NCBI GenBank assembly: GCA_000444245.1
Contig: ATSW01001311.1
Span: 1-25,908 of the forward strand
Origin: Botryllus schlosseri
Taxonomy: Eukaryota; Chordata; Ascidiacea; Stolidobranchia; Styelidae
Length of the DNA: 25,908 bases
Direction of reading: 5' to 3'
Shown one piece after another: positions 1 through 12,613 of this stretch (positions within the stretch are counted from its first letter, which is position 1; each line of letters begins with the position of its first letter). Below the pieces are notes generated by a model that was given only the letters and a program-made list of their open reading frames with translations, was not told where the DNA came from and did not search any database. The position numbers and the translations under genes were made by a program.

Positions 1-32
1 GTCTAAAAAGACGGATTGAAAAGGATTGACAC

Positions 33-110
33 ATGGGCCTATGTCCAAATATTGAGTCAAATGGGCCTATGTCCCAGTATAGTAGTGAGCATTAATCATG
101 GCCTATGTCC
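33..110. repeat. Three direct copies of ATGGGCCTATGTCC
   Basis: The 14-mer ATGGGCCTATGTCC occurs at 33-46 and 61-74, and a 13-base version lacking one G lies at 98-110. An inverted partial copy, GACATAGGCCC, follows at about 286-296. Spacing between copies is irregular (28 then 37 bp), so this is a decayed tandem or clustered motif and not a clean satellite. A short open frame runs through it (16-237, +) but looks like chance. Confidence 0.6.
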
Positions 111-695
111 ATTCGAGGAGGAAAAACCCAACATGCCGATTGATTTGAAAATGGACATTTGTTCCCAAAGTAAGTTGATTGACAAGGAGAAGGATGAAAG
201 AACTAATAACGGAAAAGGCTTTGAGATCTTTCAATAAGGAATATGTAGAATCTTTAAATTGAATTTTCTCAGAACTATGAAATGTGACATAGGCCCTTTC
301 TATTCTGGACGAACGATATACCCTGGCTTAGAGCGATTCGACTAGTTGATTTTTTTTTTGCGTCTAGCAAGCATTTAAGGTATGGTGGATTGATTTTATT
401 GAAACCAACGACTGAGCGAGCATACTAATTTGTCGATGTCTTTGTGAAGCTTTATTACTAAAAGATAATTTGTTAAGTAATGATCATACCGCACCCGATA
501 TCACCATACCATACCGTAAATTTCTATTTCACCATAAAAAGTAGCAATTTCTAAGACTCGCCACCAAGGAGACAGGTTGGAAAATTACTGGAATATGTTC
601 ACAAAATTAGATCGGTCGAGCCCGAGATAGATCATACAGGTCTACACGATTTTTGCACCAGGATTTCTTTGGGTCATTTTTACTTAATTCGTAGT
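111..695. other. Non-coding stretch, nothing recognised
   Basis: AT-rich sequence with a T run near 350-358 and short CCATACC-type repeats near 490-520. No exon, RNA gene or transposon terminus could be supported. Confidence 0.5.
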
Positions 696-767
696 GACGA
701 GTTAGCGTAGTGGTATGATCCACAGCTGCAACACCAATAGGTTGTGGGATCAAGTCCGACCAAGGTC
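696..767 (+). mobile_element. tRNA-derived SINE head (pol III A and B boxes)
   Basis: An A-box-like TAGCGTAGTGG at 703-713 and a B-box-like GGATCAAGTCC at 747-757 (one mismatch to GGTTCRANTCC) start 44 bp apart, exactly the tRNA spacing. The T-arm analogue pairs at four of five positions, but the acceptor ends pair at only about three of seven, so this is not a working tRNA gene. This is the usual architecture of a tRNA-derived SINE promoter. The body probably continues downstream through a GC-richer tract (about 768-900), but I cannot place its 3' end or see a target-site duplication. Confidence 0.62.
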
Positions 768-2960
768 AACTCCAGAAGTCCTTCGCAAGTGAGGTTCATC
801 TAGGTTCCTTTACGCCACCCAACCCGAGTAAGCGCTGTCTTAAAAAAGCCTAGACGTGGGCCGTGCTACAAGTCGGCAGATACGGAATCAATGTAAAGAA
901 TATCGCCCTGGTGTAAATGACCATAGTGGTCGAAAAACACCATGAATACCACATACAACAAACTAATTCGGCAGCGCTGAATCCTAATCTGGCGTTGTTT
1001 TTGTTCTATCACGTCGCGTTTTCGAGATATTATTTATGCCGATTATTACGACTTTTGCGGGGAAGTCAAGTAGATGTGGCTTACTTGAAGTACTTACTGG
1101 AATGGTTATATTGTCAGATTAATTCCACTTCAACCTGGACAGTATTTTGAATAAACTATTTACACTGACAATTCGGATTTTGAAAAGTACAATGTAGTTT
1201 AAGGATAAGATTGCACCACTCTCATGAGTTCAGTTATCAATAGGGCTGCGTGAAATAGAGCTCCTGAATCACGGAAAATGAATACATTTCGAAGATTTTT
1301 CCAACGGCTGGTGACATAGTGTTTTTCGTGTTAGCTGAGAAAATACGTCTTGCGATTTCATATTTAGCCAACTCCGATTAAATGCCAAAGGTCTATCGAA
1401 ATATACTTGGACATTATGCAAAAACGGGCTGACACCTAAAATTGTAACATTTTCCTCAACTGTTGCAGATGCCAATGTTGCCATAAATATTGATACACCT
1501 TAACCATATTCCGTAACCGCGAAAAAATGGACAATGTCCATCAATTGTCACAATGATTTCACTCGTAAAATCGTTTAAATTCGTAGCAAACTACTGTTTA
1601 TTCGATAAAGGTAACAAAATTATTGCTGAAGTAGGAGTATACTCTAAAACAAGCACCATTTGTTCAATTAGTTACTTGATTATTCTCGATATTCTCGAAA
1701 AATAGCGATAATTCGTGACTGACCGATTCTAACTTCCGATAACCCATATACCGACCTCTTCGTTGGCACCTTCACGACAGCGAAGTAGCTGGGAGTCACT
1801 GCTTCGATACCCTATCTTACCGCGGGTTAGTGTATTCGGAGATACGAGATAACAACTCAAGTAATTCGCCATTGTGGTGAAAAAACTTCCCAATACTCTA
1901 CGGGACAAAAGTATGTGGTTTAGTCCTAATAGTACCCGAAATGAACCATTAGTACTCTAACGCACGTAAAAGGAAATAATGTGGGCACCAGTTGGGGATA
2001 GTGAGGATGGTCAATTTAAACTAAGCACTTACAAGAGCGAACGTCCAAGGAGTTTCTTGAGCTTCTGGTTGATGGACTTGCAGACTAAAAAACAGACGCA
2101 TAGCATGAGGCATATGTCCGTCATAACAACGAAAAAGACCAAGTTCAATATATATACAAGAAAAATATAAGAACTTGTAACCATGAATCGCCGTGCCTCA
2201 AAACTATTGTCCTTATATAACACATTTGAAGTGATTAGGCAAAAGTAAAATAGTTGGTTTCGTCACAAACATAATAATTAAATAATATTGTATGGAAATG
2301 CAATTGTAGAACAAATGAACTAGAGCTTGGATGAGCATTGGGCAACCTCTGGGAGGTCAAGAGCACAATTTTTACTACTGGGTTGCCCCAGACAGTATTT
2401 ATTAACAAAAAATCTCCGCCCAAAAGATGTTGTCCCTGCCAGGAATCTTATCGCGAAATTCAATTCCAGCGAAGCAAGTCGGCACATTAAAAAAGCATCT
2501 AACTTCACGTATCTTTGTCTTTGTCTTAAAGCGTGTTCAGAAAATGCTAAAATGAGGACATTCTGTTCACTAGTCTGTTTACTTGTGATTATTAAGCATC
2601 TATATTTCGAATTTGGTTAATCGCGTTTACAGAGATTCACTTCGGACGAGAGTCAATCGAAAAGCTTAGAGTGAAATAAATTTGGCAATATGAATACAAG
2701 GTGTTGCAATATATGAAGTATTTCATGTAGGCCAGCATAAAATAGTTTTACACCGCTACCACGACCGTGACACCACACAAGAAGTGTAACGAGAAGGTCA
2801 ATTATTACGAGATAGACCAATATGATATTTTCACTGATAAATTATGGCAACCTAAACCAAGTTACTGCAAAACATCTGTCGTCACTACGCATTACAGTCC
2901 ACGATTGGGCTACCGCGTGCCCCAAGCGGGTCGCCAGGAAAATTAGAGACGGGCGATTAT
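768..2960. other. Non-coding stretch with probable SINE body at its start
   Basis: The first 130 bp are probably SINE body. Beyond that only short chance frames (at most 97 codons) are present, with no domain that I recognise. A perfect 15-bp inverted repeat, ATGGACAATGTCCAT, lies at 1527-1541. Confidence 0.45.
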
Positions 2961-2984
2961 GTTTGTACTGGAAAATTGCGATGA

Positions 2985-3290
2985 ATCATTCCATGAATAA
3001 AGTTGGATTTTTTGAAGTATTAAATTTTTTAATGCCCTTCTGGCAGCTGAGGGTTAACTTATCAATGATAATTATAATTTCGATACTGTGTTCTGCTGTG
3101 GAACATTGTAAACCTGGATTTCTCATATCGCAGCTTACGAAACATCTTGCACAAAACTGCGCGTGCGCACGTTAGTCGATATACCTGTGAAGTCGCGATC
3201 AACACACAGCATTGTCACACAGTGTAATGAAATAGGTATGGTCGAAAAAATACCAAATAATCTTGAATGTGTAGTAGAAATGGCATTACA
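2985..3290 (+). repeat. Dispersed repeat R2, copy 1 (diverged)
   Basis: This segment aligns by eye with 22860-23115. Examples are TTATAATTTCGATACTG against TTATAGTTTTGATACT, and GAAGTCGCGATCA...GTGTAATGAAA against GAAGTCACGATCA...GTGCAATGAAA. A third, shorter copy lies at about 4640-4816. The three copies share order and orientation. No coding capacity is evident. The family is probably a non-autonomous DNA transposon, because copy 3 begins with a GGGCTGGGC-type end and a palindrome. Confidence 0.55.
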
Positions 3291-4056
3291 TCCTTTGTGG
3301 TCGCACAAAAGGTACATACTTGAACTCAACATTCATACGGCTCTGACGTCATAATCAGTGATACTAGAATACTAGACTGGTTGCCAATCATTATTCGGGT
3401 GCAACAACTGAGCACGTAACGGGGAAACATAAAGTCGAGCATACATTCGATATTTTTTGCCCAACAAGCTGCAACAGGCTCAGCGTAGAAAATAGCATTC
3501 CTCATTATAGAATGATATCATCGAAATCAAATTCAGACATTAAGTATGCCTCCCTCAGTAATTAACATGTACATGTAAATTACCTTTGATTTGCGATGCG
3601 CCGGATACGAGCTAGATTGCGGCGGAGAGTAGCCGGTGTCCAATTCTTCCGCTCCGTTCAAATACCTGAAAGGCAGATAATGATGGCAATTGGGTAAGCA
3701 ACGATAAAAATTTCATGCCAAAGCGTATTGATCGCCAAGTAGCTGAACACAAGAAGGATGAAGTAAAATTGCCCTGTTCGGTAACGATCAATACTTTTTA
3801 TAGTCACATTCGCGAACCGTCATAGGATGCTTGATTTTACACTCGGCAAACGCGTTTTTACACCAGCGACCGATATATGTTTCACAGCGCATTAGCCAGC
3901 CACGGACCACAACATCTGTATTTGGCTACTAATAACGATTCCAAACCGAGTAGTAAATCTAATGATTCGCATAGAGTGGTCAGAGAAAATTTTCAAGTAC
4001 TGATATTGGTTGATTTACCAACTAGAATTATACAGCCTTGTACAAACTATCACTCA
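3291..4056. other. Non-coding stretch, nothing recognised
   Basis: Mixed-composition sequence without long frames or repeat similarity to the rest of the window. A small ACATGTACATGT palindrome lies near 3567. Confidence 0.4.
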
Positions 4057-4077
4057 GTTAGTTGACGGTCAACTAAC
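4057..4077. repeat. Perfect inverted repeat, 10-bp arms
   Basis: GTTAGTTGAC and GTCAACTAAC flank a single G. The hairpin directly borders the minisatellite that starts at about 4083, so it may be the edge of a repeat unit or of a decayed element. Confidence 0.7.
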
Positions 4078-4082
4078 GGTTT

Positions 4083-4625
4083 TTCAAGTAGTTCAGTAAT
4101 AATTGCAGTTGCGGATTTTGAAAATCGTGTAGTTCTAGTTCAAGTTCTAGTCCTGGTTGCGGATTCTGCAGAGTAATTCTAGTTCTAGTTCTTATAGTTG
4201 CAGATTTTGAACATTCAGTAGTTCTACTTCCAGTTCTAATTGCACATTTCGAAAGAATATTAGTTGTCGAACCACTAAAGAGAATATTACGCATCTAACT
4301 GCACATTCATTACATCACCGGTAATTACATTGTGCGCCAGGAAACAGCGGTCAAGAATCACTGATATAGTTAGTTGTCTTATAGTTGGATGCGGATTTTT
4401 TAACGTCGTTAGTTCTAGTTCTAGTTGCAGGCTTTGAAAAGTGAGTACCGGTAGTTCTAGTTCTAGTAGTCCTAGTTTTAGTTCTAGTTACGGGTTTTAA
4501 AAAGTGGATAGTTCTAGTTCTAGTTGCGAATTTGGAAAGTTGGTAGTTCCCGTTATAGTTATAGTTGCGAGTTTTAAAATTTGAGTAGTTCTAGTTTTAG
4601 TTCTAGTTGCGCTTCTTGAAAATCC
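4083..4625 (+). repeat. TTCTAG-rich minisatellite
   Basis: A degenerate tandem array. Each unit combines several AGTTCT/TTCTAG hexamers with a segment resembling GTTGCGGATTTTGAAAA. Units of very roughly 45-65 bp can be followed from 4105 to 4260 and from 4380 to 4625. They are interrupted by about 110 bp of unrelated sequence (4270-4380). The copies differ from each other, which suggests an old array. Confidence 0.8.
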
Positions 4626-4639
4626 AGTAGATTGTACAA

Positions 4640-4816
4640 GTCTGGAGTTATGGTTTCGTTCCTATCATCCACTATGTAAGGCTGCAAGCCTGGATTGGCA
4701 GTATCGCAGCACACCACGCACATAACAAAGCTGCTACGCACATTAGTGACAATGGCATAGCTGCGAAGCCGTGTTCAGCTCACGCATTATCACAAAGTGC
4801 AATGAAATAGCATGTA
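4640..4816 (+). repeat. Dispersed repeat R2, copy 2 (partial)
   Basis: It matches the distal half of copies 1 and 3: a GCAAGCCTGGATTGGC segment (compare TGAAACCTTGATTGGC in copy 3) and a CACAAAGTGCAATGAAATAG segment (compare AACAAGTGCAATGAAACCG). The proximal half is missing, because the minisatellite lies immediately upstream. Confidence 0.5.
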
Positions 4817-6789
4817 ACAAATGGATCTAATAGCAATTGGCATCATCATAACCATTGCCCCATATTTTCGGAGAGAGCCCCTCCATCGACTCTACCGGAG
4901 AATCTGATCCAGTGGGCTGAGATAGGATGAATGTTTGATAGTAATATGTGAAACTACAAATTTTAAGGACCGAATTCATTCATGGATTTGAAATAATATT
5001 CGCGCTCTGCACGACTATAACACGAATTTCAGTAACTATTCATAACATGATTACTCAAGCCGATATGAACAAATATAGATTAGTCCGGAGTTCACCGGAA
5101 ATGGACATGGACACTTGGACAGTTTAGCACGTTCGAAGTGATGGGAATGCGGCCGTGAATAGCAAAAATGTTTCCCCCTGCACTATGCATGGTCAAATCT
5201 CAACATTCACATTGCCACATTTAAAACCAAGTAACTACAACCATTCAGCACCATGTTGGTATATTATTGTTCGATGCTTTTGTACTATTAGTAAAGGTAA
5301 GTCCGCGCGTTTTAGAATTAGGAAGCGACCAGACAAAGGGTGAAGGGTCCAACGCTTCATCGAAGCCTATTCTTTGACCAAAGTCCGAATCATTGGTGTG
5401 CAATGTGCATGCCCTCTGTAGTTTGTATCCTCATGAATGTTGTAGGAGCTACCCAAATATTTACTGCGATCATTTTGCTTGCACTACGAACAAGTGCCAA
5501 GCACGCAAAGGCAAGTATATTGTAATTTCACGCTGTCAGTTCGTATTTGCAAGGTCAGTAAAGGCTTTCTGGTGGTACTTAAAATGAATTATGCATCCTC
5601 AACAATTATATACGCTCACAGCGGGTATATGAATGAGTGTATAATACATCTGCATCAAATATTCTTTCAAAAATAATCTTCTAATTTAATATAATAACAA
5701 ACTTTATGAATGGCGTCCAGTAAACCGTCGGTAAAAATAACTAAAACGTGATATTAGCAGCGTGCAGCATTTAGGACTACTGTAAAAACAGCGATACGTT
5801 AGCAAGAGATGGACCGCTCTATTACTAGCCTTGATTATCGCATGTGGCCGCTCAATATCATAAGAGCATAGTATGACAATGGCCTACGATCCAAGAAAGA
5901 AGAGTTTTTGAATGCATGTTGTTTTCCAACGCGCGTATGATATGCATTGCGGATGGAGAGAACATCTACTCGCTGGTGCTGGCAGCCTGCACCGATACTC
6001 AATTTAATTAATAAAGATAAAAATGCATTATTTTTCTATACTGCCCAATCGGACATTAGCTAGACTGCTTCAGTAAGTTTCACGAAGAGAAGGAGTCATA
6101 AAATCAAGCCGTCAAACGATTAGCAACTGCACAACGTCAACCACATGGACAAATCTTCTCAGTTTCATGTCGCTTTTCGAAATATTGACTGATTTATGAT
6201 CGCACCGTAACAAAAAGTGGCATTGGCGGTAAAACTACCGGAAGCAAACGGAACGAAAAGATCCGGAGTTTAACCGGACACTGCTATCTAAAATACATCG
6301 TATACTAATACCCAACGCCTCGTTATTCGAAAGCGGAAATGTCCAGATCGAATGACCGCGATTAAACAAACATAACAACTTGAAAATGAACCCTAAAAAT
6401 GTGTCCCTGTGCCACGCACTGTATATCCATCGGTGGAAAATATGCGTATTTATCAGATTTTCGCCATAGCGTGTGGTGTACATCAGGTAACGGCACTTCC
6501 AAGTAACAAATTGAGCTTTCACACTCATTTCAACGCGTGAAAATGAGTCGCATACACCAATCGTTATGGACATATATCTCAGGGATGTGTAGTAGTTAGT
6601 TGTGTTTACGCGTACCACCCTTTGGGGATTTCTTTAGGTGGTACTCAAAAACATAACCCAGTACCCGTTACCGTTACACCAGGGATACTTAATTAGCGGA
6701 CAGCGGTCAGAATTTGAAGTGCTGAATCCAGACCCAAGGCCTTCTCTGTTTTAGTATCTATTAGTAAAATATTCGGATCTGGTAGTCAG
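4817..6789. other. Non-coding stretch, nothing recognised
   Basis: Frames up to 127 codons (6235-6618, minus) occur but read as low-information translations with no known motif. No repeat terminus or RNA gene seen. Confidence 0.4.
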
Positions 6790-6939
6790 GCGGGTGAGTT
6801 GACCTTCATTTTTTTATTCACCGCCATAAGCGTAAGGTAAATCAACGTCAAAAAGTCGGAAAAACTCATTATCCACGAATAGACTGCGCACATTTAGCAG
6901 ACTTGCGGGAGAGTTAACCTTTTTTTATTCATCACCACA
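6790..6939 (+). repeat. Local duplication of a T-rich segment
   Basis: Two related segments, 6790-6826 and 6905-6939, share GCGGG(T/A)GAGTT(G/A)ACC followed by a T run, ATTCA and CACC. They lie 115 bp apart in the same orientation. This looks like a decayed tandem duplication. Confidence 0.6.
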
Positions 6940-9338
6940 ACTTTGACCAATTAAAAAAAAGACGGTGAGATTCCTAGCAGATCTAAGAGAATTTCAGAAT
7001 TCTGCAAATGGACCTTTGCTCAAAATAGTTGAGTATCACACACCAGGAGATATATCTCCATAGGAATTGTGCATTTGAGACGTTTTCGCCCGTATGAAGG
7101 GTGTCAACCCGAAATTTGGTACGGTACCTGAAACTGCTGTTTTGTTGATTGACACGAAATACACCATTTTCGTTAACAGTGCGTCACGCGCTGGCAATTT
7201 ATAGTTGCGCCATAGTTTACTAGTCAATGTAGTTCTGCGCTACAGTTGATAGAACATTAGAAACCCATCGATTTACCAAATTATTATTCATGTGAATCGA
7301 ACGTAGTCTGCGAAGAATCGAATTCCATACAAATGCGAGGGTACTGCGCGTTTGGAGAAGTTAAGCCAAGCCCGATTAGTCCGTGCTTTTTCATAATGAA
7401 TTTTAAATCCATGGATATGACCCTCGCCACCAACAGCCGAGTGACTTTGTAGATTGGTACAGTACAGCCATCCAAGCGCTTTTTGACGAGACTCAGCCGT
7501 GGCAGAAACGGATCGCTAAATAATGGGGGCTAGGAGGCTCAACAGTACGCGAGAAGCCCTTATGCATCAGCAGCAGTCAAGTCCATTAAATATCCAGGAT
7601 ATCAACTAACCCGTTCGTTATCTTAAGTTCGGGCCTTGCAAGTTGTTCATCAGAATCATCCGAATCAAGAGGACGGTCGACCGTATCCTCGGACTCTTCC
7701 AATCTGCAAAGAACCTCAGTCAACATCGAATAGCATATATTGGAATAGAAGAACCTATTTACTTTATGACAATGAATAATTACAGGAACATTAATAAATG
7801 TTTAGAACGAAATGAGGTTACATGTAAACGCTCTACCAGTAATGGACGCGCGCATTTGAAACATTCGAATGTGCAGCAGGTTTTGTCTATGGGGTCGAAA
7901 GTGAGTATGAAAGGCAAGTTGTTTTATTCTCCGATATGTACGCAGAGTTCGTGATAACAACAATGGGTTTGGGAGTACAAGTACTGATACGCCAGAGGCC
8001 AACACCGCAATGTACGTAGAACTAGCAATAATATCATGTGGATTGTGGAAGCTGTGCCCAACTATACCTTACCGGCAAAAGGAATCCAACAGAGGTTAGC
8101 GGGACTGAAATCACGAAAAAGCGACAAAAACATTGAGCTTCGGTAACTATGGATATAACTACATAAAAGGTATAACAGACATCGAGAACGTGCACTGCAC
8201 GGATTATTATGTTTCCGCGGCTCTTGAAATAGAAATAACCTCGAATAAGTGTGCTTATACTGGACAGTTAATGGCTTTCGAAAGTCGCATCGAAAATTCA
8301 ATTGGCGGCACTGTGCAGGAACGACATGCACCCAACGTAGGGCCGTAGGTGATAATAATAACACTCGGCCTGAGTGACGTAACATGCACCGACTGACGAC
8401 CTGGCGCCACCCAATCTTAGCAAAGCGAGGCATGTAAAATCCGACCGACATATAAATCAGGTAGGCAAACCTAATAAAACATCTGTAACGTGCAGTATAC
8501 GTTTCCATATACTACGTTCAGTCGCGTCGTTGATTGCTTGAGATCAACAGCGTTTTTGATATATTAAACCTCGTTACATAACGCAACATATTTCCATGCT
8601 TTTGCAGTAAAGGACATATCAAGAATTCAGCATAGAAGAACTCGATAAGGGTCGGGCATCAGCTGGAGACGTGGATTGAAAGCGAAGGAGGTACCAAAGG
8701 GGCTTGTTCCGCATATCACTTTATTACCTCATTTAGTAGACGAATAAGAAAGTGAGGGCAGGTTAGATAACTTGTACGCTCTTATTACATTCAATTCAGT
8801 ACCGCTTGAGTGTCCTGCACATCATTCGCGATTAAGTAGATTTGAAATGATAGTAAATGATCACGACTCAGTTAAATAATGGGTCTTTTTAAGCAGAATC
8901 ATTTTACGTCGACTACTCAACAGCTCTCGTAACAACATTGTTCCACGGTGACAAATGACCATTGGCCATCACGAACGAAAGTGATAGCTGCTGAGGGCAC
9001 CCAGAACTCCGTGCGTCGAAAAACGGACCTAGGTGAGCAACATCTGAGCCAGATTTCTTTCTGACAAGGATGGCAGGCTCGTCGCAACAACGGAAATCTA
9101 TTTCCGAAAGATAGCGGCCCACCAGAAATATACTAGTAGGATAAACTTCATCGTACAATTCTATTAACCACGAATAACAAAATGCACGACATCCCCATTA
9201 AAATTGTATGGGTGACTGCGGAGCCTACGCTAAGTATCGTAGGCCCCGGTGAATGTCATTCTGTCTACAATTCTATCTATAGGCCTACCCAAAATCAAAC
9301 CACATTTCATACTTAAGTGAACTGATGAATTTTAGTAT
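6940..9338. other. Non-coding stretch, nothing recognised
   Basis: The longest frame outside the gene (148 codons, 8062-8508, minus) falls here. Its translation is rich in Arg, Cys and Leu, and nothing in it resembles a domain, so I treat it as chance. A small hairpin with arms GCCTACG and CGTAGGC lies near 9223-9244. Confidence 0.4.
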
Positions 9339-9392
9339 ATGGCCAATTGGCCATGTATGCGCAAATTGCGCATGCGCAATCAATCCGGCCGG
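9339..9392. promoter_or_regulatory. Dense palindrome cluster with NRF-1-type site
   Basis: Four palindromes lie in 54 bp: ATGGCCAATTGGCCAT (9339-9354, perfect), ATGCGCAAATTGCGCAT (9357-9373, perfect around one centre base), ATTGCGCATGCGCAAT (9365-9380, perfect) and CCGGCCGG (9385-9392). The third contains TGCGCATGCGCA, the textbook NRF-1 binding consensus (YGCGCAYGCGCR), and the first contains an ATTGG/CCAAT core on both strands. Whether it regulates anything is unknown, since no gene is recognisable nearby. Confidence 0.45.
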
Positions 9393-12300
9393 TGCATGTA
9401 CGATCAAGTATGAGTTATAACGGTAATCATTATAAATATTAACACGGCATAACGTTGGATAAGGTATCCCCGGATATCTGCCGGTATAAGTAAACGGATA
9501 CCGTATGAGCAAAGCAAGGTGATAGCAGGCGGTTTGTGGAAAGAATAATACACATAACTGGACGATCATTTCAAAATCTTAACGTCACAGTAATCTCCCA
9601 ACATTTATATGGAATAATGACTTACATTGTTTCCGGAGTTAACATGTTCAAGAAATTATCTACAACGCATACTTATGATAAGACAACTCTCCATCTGTAA
9701 TAAGTATAGTGACAGATTGCATTTTTAAGGGTATGTTTCGTCGAACGCCAATAATAATTTACCAAGTCAAACAGCAACCTATACCCTGGTCTTCGTTGTT
9801 TCTAGCCACTGTTCTTACATGATCGATGGTAGACTGCAGTTACAAGACCAAATAGAATCCTCTCCATGAATAAATTATGAGACGTAAAAAACAGTGCTGT
9901 ACGTCGAACGCGTGTATGAAGGCCGGACGATGCACTATAGCTACGTTTACCACTAAGAACATGTGAAGTGGATGATAATATAAACAACGCGTTTTTCCCG
10001 CAACGGATGGTACAATCCTTAATCACAATCGACTAATTAAGCCGCATTGTATCCACTATAAGCCATCCCGACTTTTGCACGAAAGTAGTAGTGAAACCAA
10101 CATGAGTGCTTTGACGCTTTCATTTTCGCAAGACAGTGCCAACAATGGAAAACTTCCTATGGTCTCCACGCACCAGCAGACACTTACAATATGATAACAC
10201 CAATGTTGTGCCTCCCGAGTTTTATCACCTAGGTCAGTACGGAATATAAACACTAAACAATAAACACTGATGAACTGCAATTGCTAAGGAACGCAACGCA
10301 ACGCAATTTTGGCACAGTGTTAATTTCCTAGTCACCCACCCCAGTATTTTATAGTTATGAATCCACAGTACTTCAGCACATAAAATTTCATATCACCCAC
10401 TAACGCTTCGAAACTGGAGAGAATTCTAGCTGCGATATCCACAATATAACCTCCTTACCAAACACACCAGTCAGCGATAGCTAGATTTGCTACTATAACC
10501 TAGTGCCGCGGATAGGTATCTGAGCAGTCCAATCTATGACCTCTATGATAACGCACATCGAACACCATTGCCGGACAAGTGCCATTAGCGTCACTGCGTA
10601 CGTACGACATCGGCGAGACATCCTCCTCAAATCAGCAAAAAATCGATGCCGAAACGGGAGAATGGCGCCAGGGTACGACTATCAAAACCGTTTTGATCGA
10701 CTAAGAAATAATAAACAAACGTTCTGAAAAATTTCCAACTATCCTGCAGCTGATTACTGCTAGCAACATTGACCCGTGCCCAAACTACCTTCTCTTTTTG
10801 AGTAATGATCACGCTGAACTGTCACGGACTCAACGTTTCAAAAACAGCAATGTTCAATATTCTGATTCAACCAATTCATACCGTTGTGAACGTCACGTTG
10901 ATATTATTTCGCACATTTCAAAGCAATGCCACAGTCGGTGTCCATTTTATATGCAGGGATACTAATATAAGCGTGAACTTATGCGGGCATATTGCTGGAC
11001 ATCTATACCATACCCATACCGAGTATTTTAGAAGTAAAAACTACGGGGTATCTTTAGTGAGGATTAGATGGTCACTAACGAGACTCGAATATCGTGAACT
11101 TCTCTGCGTCAATGAAGCGTGGGTTAATCAGCACACCAGTATCTTAATCGTTGAATAAATTCAAGACTACAAGTTTCTTAGATTGGATGCTCTTATCGAA
11201 GTCAACACACAGGTTGTGTCGCGTCCATAGTGACGAACTGGCGACACACCAGATATTATGTTACTATGTCAAATCAAGATCTTCGTCGCCGTCACGACTT
11301 ATTTGCCCACTTACAAATTAATGATTCTATTCGTTTTTATTTCAGTAATATATTTCCAACGTGACTACAAAATCAAAACGGTGCTAATGCTGCTTAGTCC
11401 CTTGCAAGACAGGGGTGGATAGAGTTGTGGAACGCGCTACCTCAATGGAGGCAGATCCATTACTTTTCGACTTGGGCCGATTCCAAATGCTATATAGTGC
11501 ATGGACTCAAAAAATCTACCCATGCTTCTCTAACCTCTGCAGTGCTGTGTCAGATTACTTGCTCGACTCAACATTTATACCTTGCCAGTTGTCAGTAATA
11601 TGCGGTTTCAAATGCGTGGCTTTCGAATGTATTGCAGTCGAAACTAGAAATATTACGGCGATGGGTGATTCAATAAATACATCACGCAGTGCCAACGCAG
11701 TTAATATACAGCTGACCAAAGAGGGTTTGTACGCGTATCCCATTCGGTCAGACGACATCGTAAGTGCCTCAGAGCAGACAACGAAATTAGTCAATCTGAA
11801 ACTATATTTTACAACATTATACTCATTTCGCAGCCGATTATATACACTATAAACCTATGAAATATAACATGTAACAACGTGAAACCCTGTCCCCTCTACA
11901 CGTCGGCTCTACAGCGTAAACAGTATTTACACACGGATCTTTATGTGCTGATGAAATCAAATATTGTGCACCGTCACAGGTCAAGTCAGGCATGACGAAA
12001 TCCTCGCTAGTGAAGCGGTTCTACCGCCACAATAAGGAAGTGCGAGTTGGCTTGTTTTCAAACGCTTGCCCTTCCTGGGTGCTATTACAAAGCATTGTGG
12101 CAAGGAAATAGGCAATTCACGTTGCTCGAAAATGAGTAATCAGGTGAGTATAAAGCATCCGTATGATGGACGAAAACACTTTACGCGTAGGTAACCCATT
12201 CTATTGCTGTGATCTTTACGCTGCATAAATGATAGATCATTGCAAGCGGAAATGCAAGGTATAGCGTACTGCTCGAACTTTTGATCGTGAACTTTCATCC

Positions 12301-12613
12301 TGTTACATCATTGCGAAAATTCAGACAACGCAGATAAAGTCAGATATTTCACAATGAAGATCGTCTAAGGTGAAAGCGTTAAGTGCAAATATGATAAGTT
12401 TCCTCTCAATAACGATGGAAATTGATTTCCAAGACGTGTCAAAACTACTGAAAGCGGAAGTACAAAATGAAAGGCCTGAAAAGCAGTTTAGAGGCGAACA
12501 TTTGGTCGTGCGTTCGCAAACTTTTGGCGGTGATGGCTACAGTCGAAATTGTAGGGTCCATCCTCGCGACCAACACAAAAATATCCGCTCGGAGCCATAT
12601 TCATGACTTCCTG
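9393..12613. other. Non-coding stretch; one unsupported 145-codon frame
   Basis: No repeats or motifs recognised. The plus-strand frame at 11415-11852 (145 codons) has a fairly protein-like composition but no known domain. A frame of this length is expected about 0.3 times by chance in the window (rough estimate from stop-codon frequency), so I do not call it a gene. Confidence 0.35.

Noticed and set aside
696-767. Functional tRNA gene
   Set aside because: A and B boxes are present but the acceptor and D stems do not pair properly, so it fits a SINE head better.
6235-6618. 127-codon minus-strand frame
   Set aside because: No recognisable domain, no GC shift against its flanks and no splice or polyadenylation context.
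8062-8508. Longest frame outside the gene (148 codons, minus)
   Set aside because: Composition is dominated by Arg, Cys, Leu and Ser with no motif or domain, and a frame of this length is expected at near-chance rate in 26 kb.
10805-11158. 117-codon plus-strand frame with a LNCHGLNVSKT start, slightly like a LINE endonuclease start
   Set aside because: None of the following endonuclease or reverse-transcriptase motifs appear, so the similarity is superficial.
11410-11420. CAGGGGTGG as a hAT terminus
   Set aside because: The following bases leave the hAT pattern and no partner end or duplication was found.
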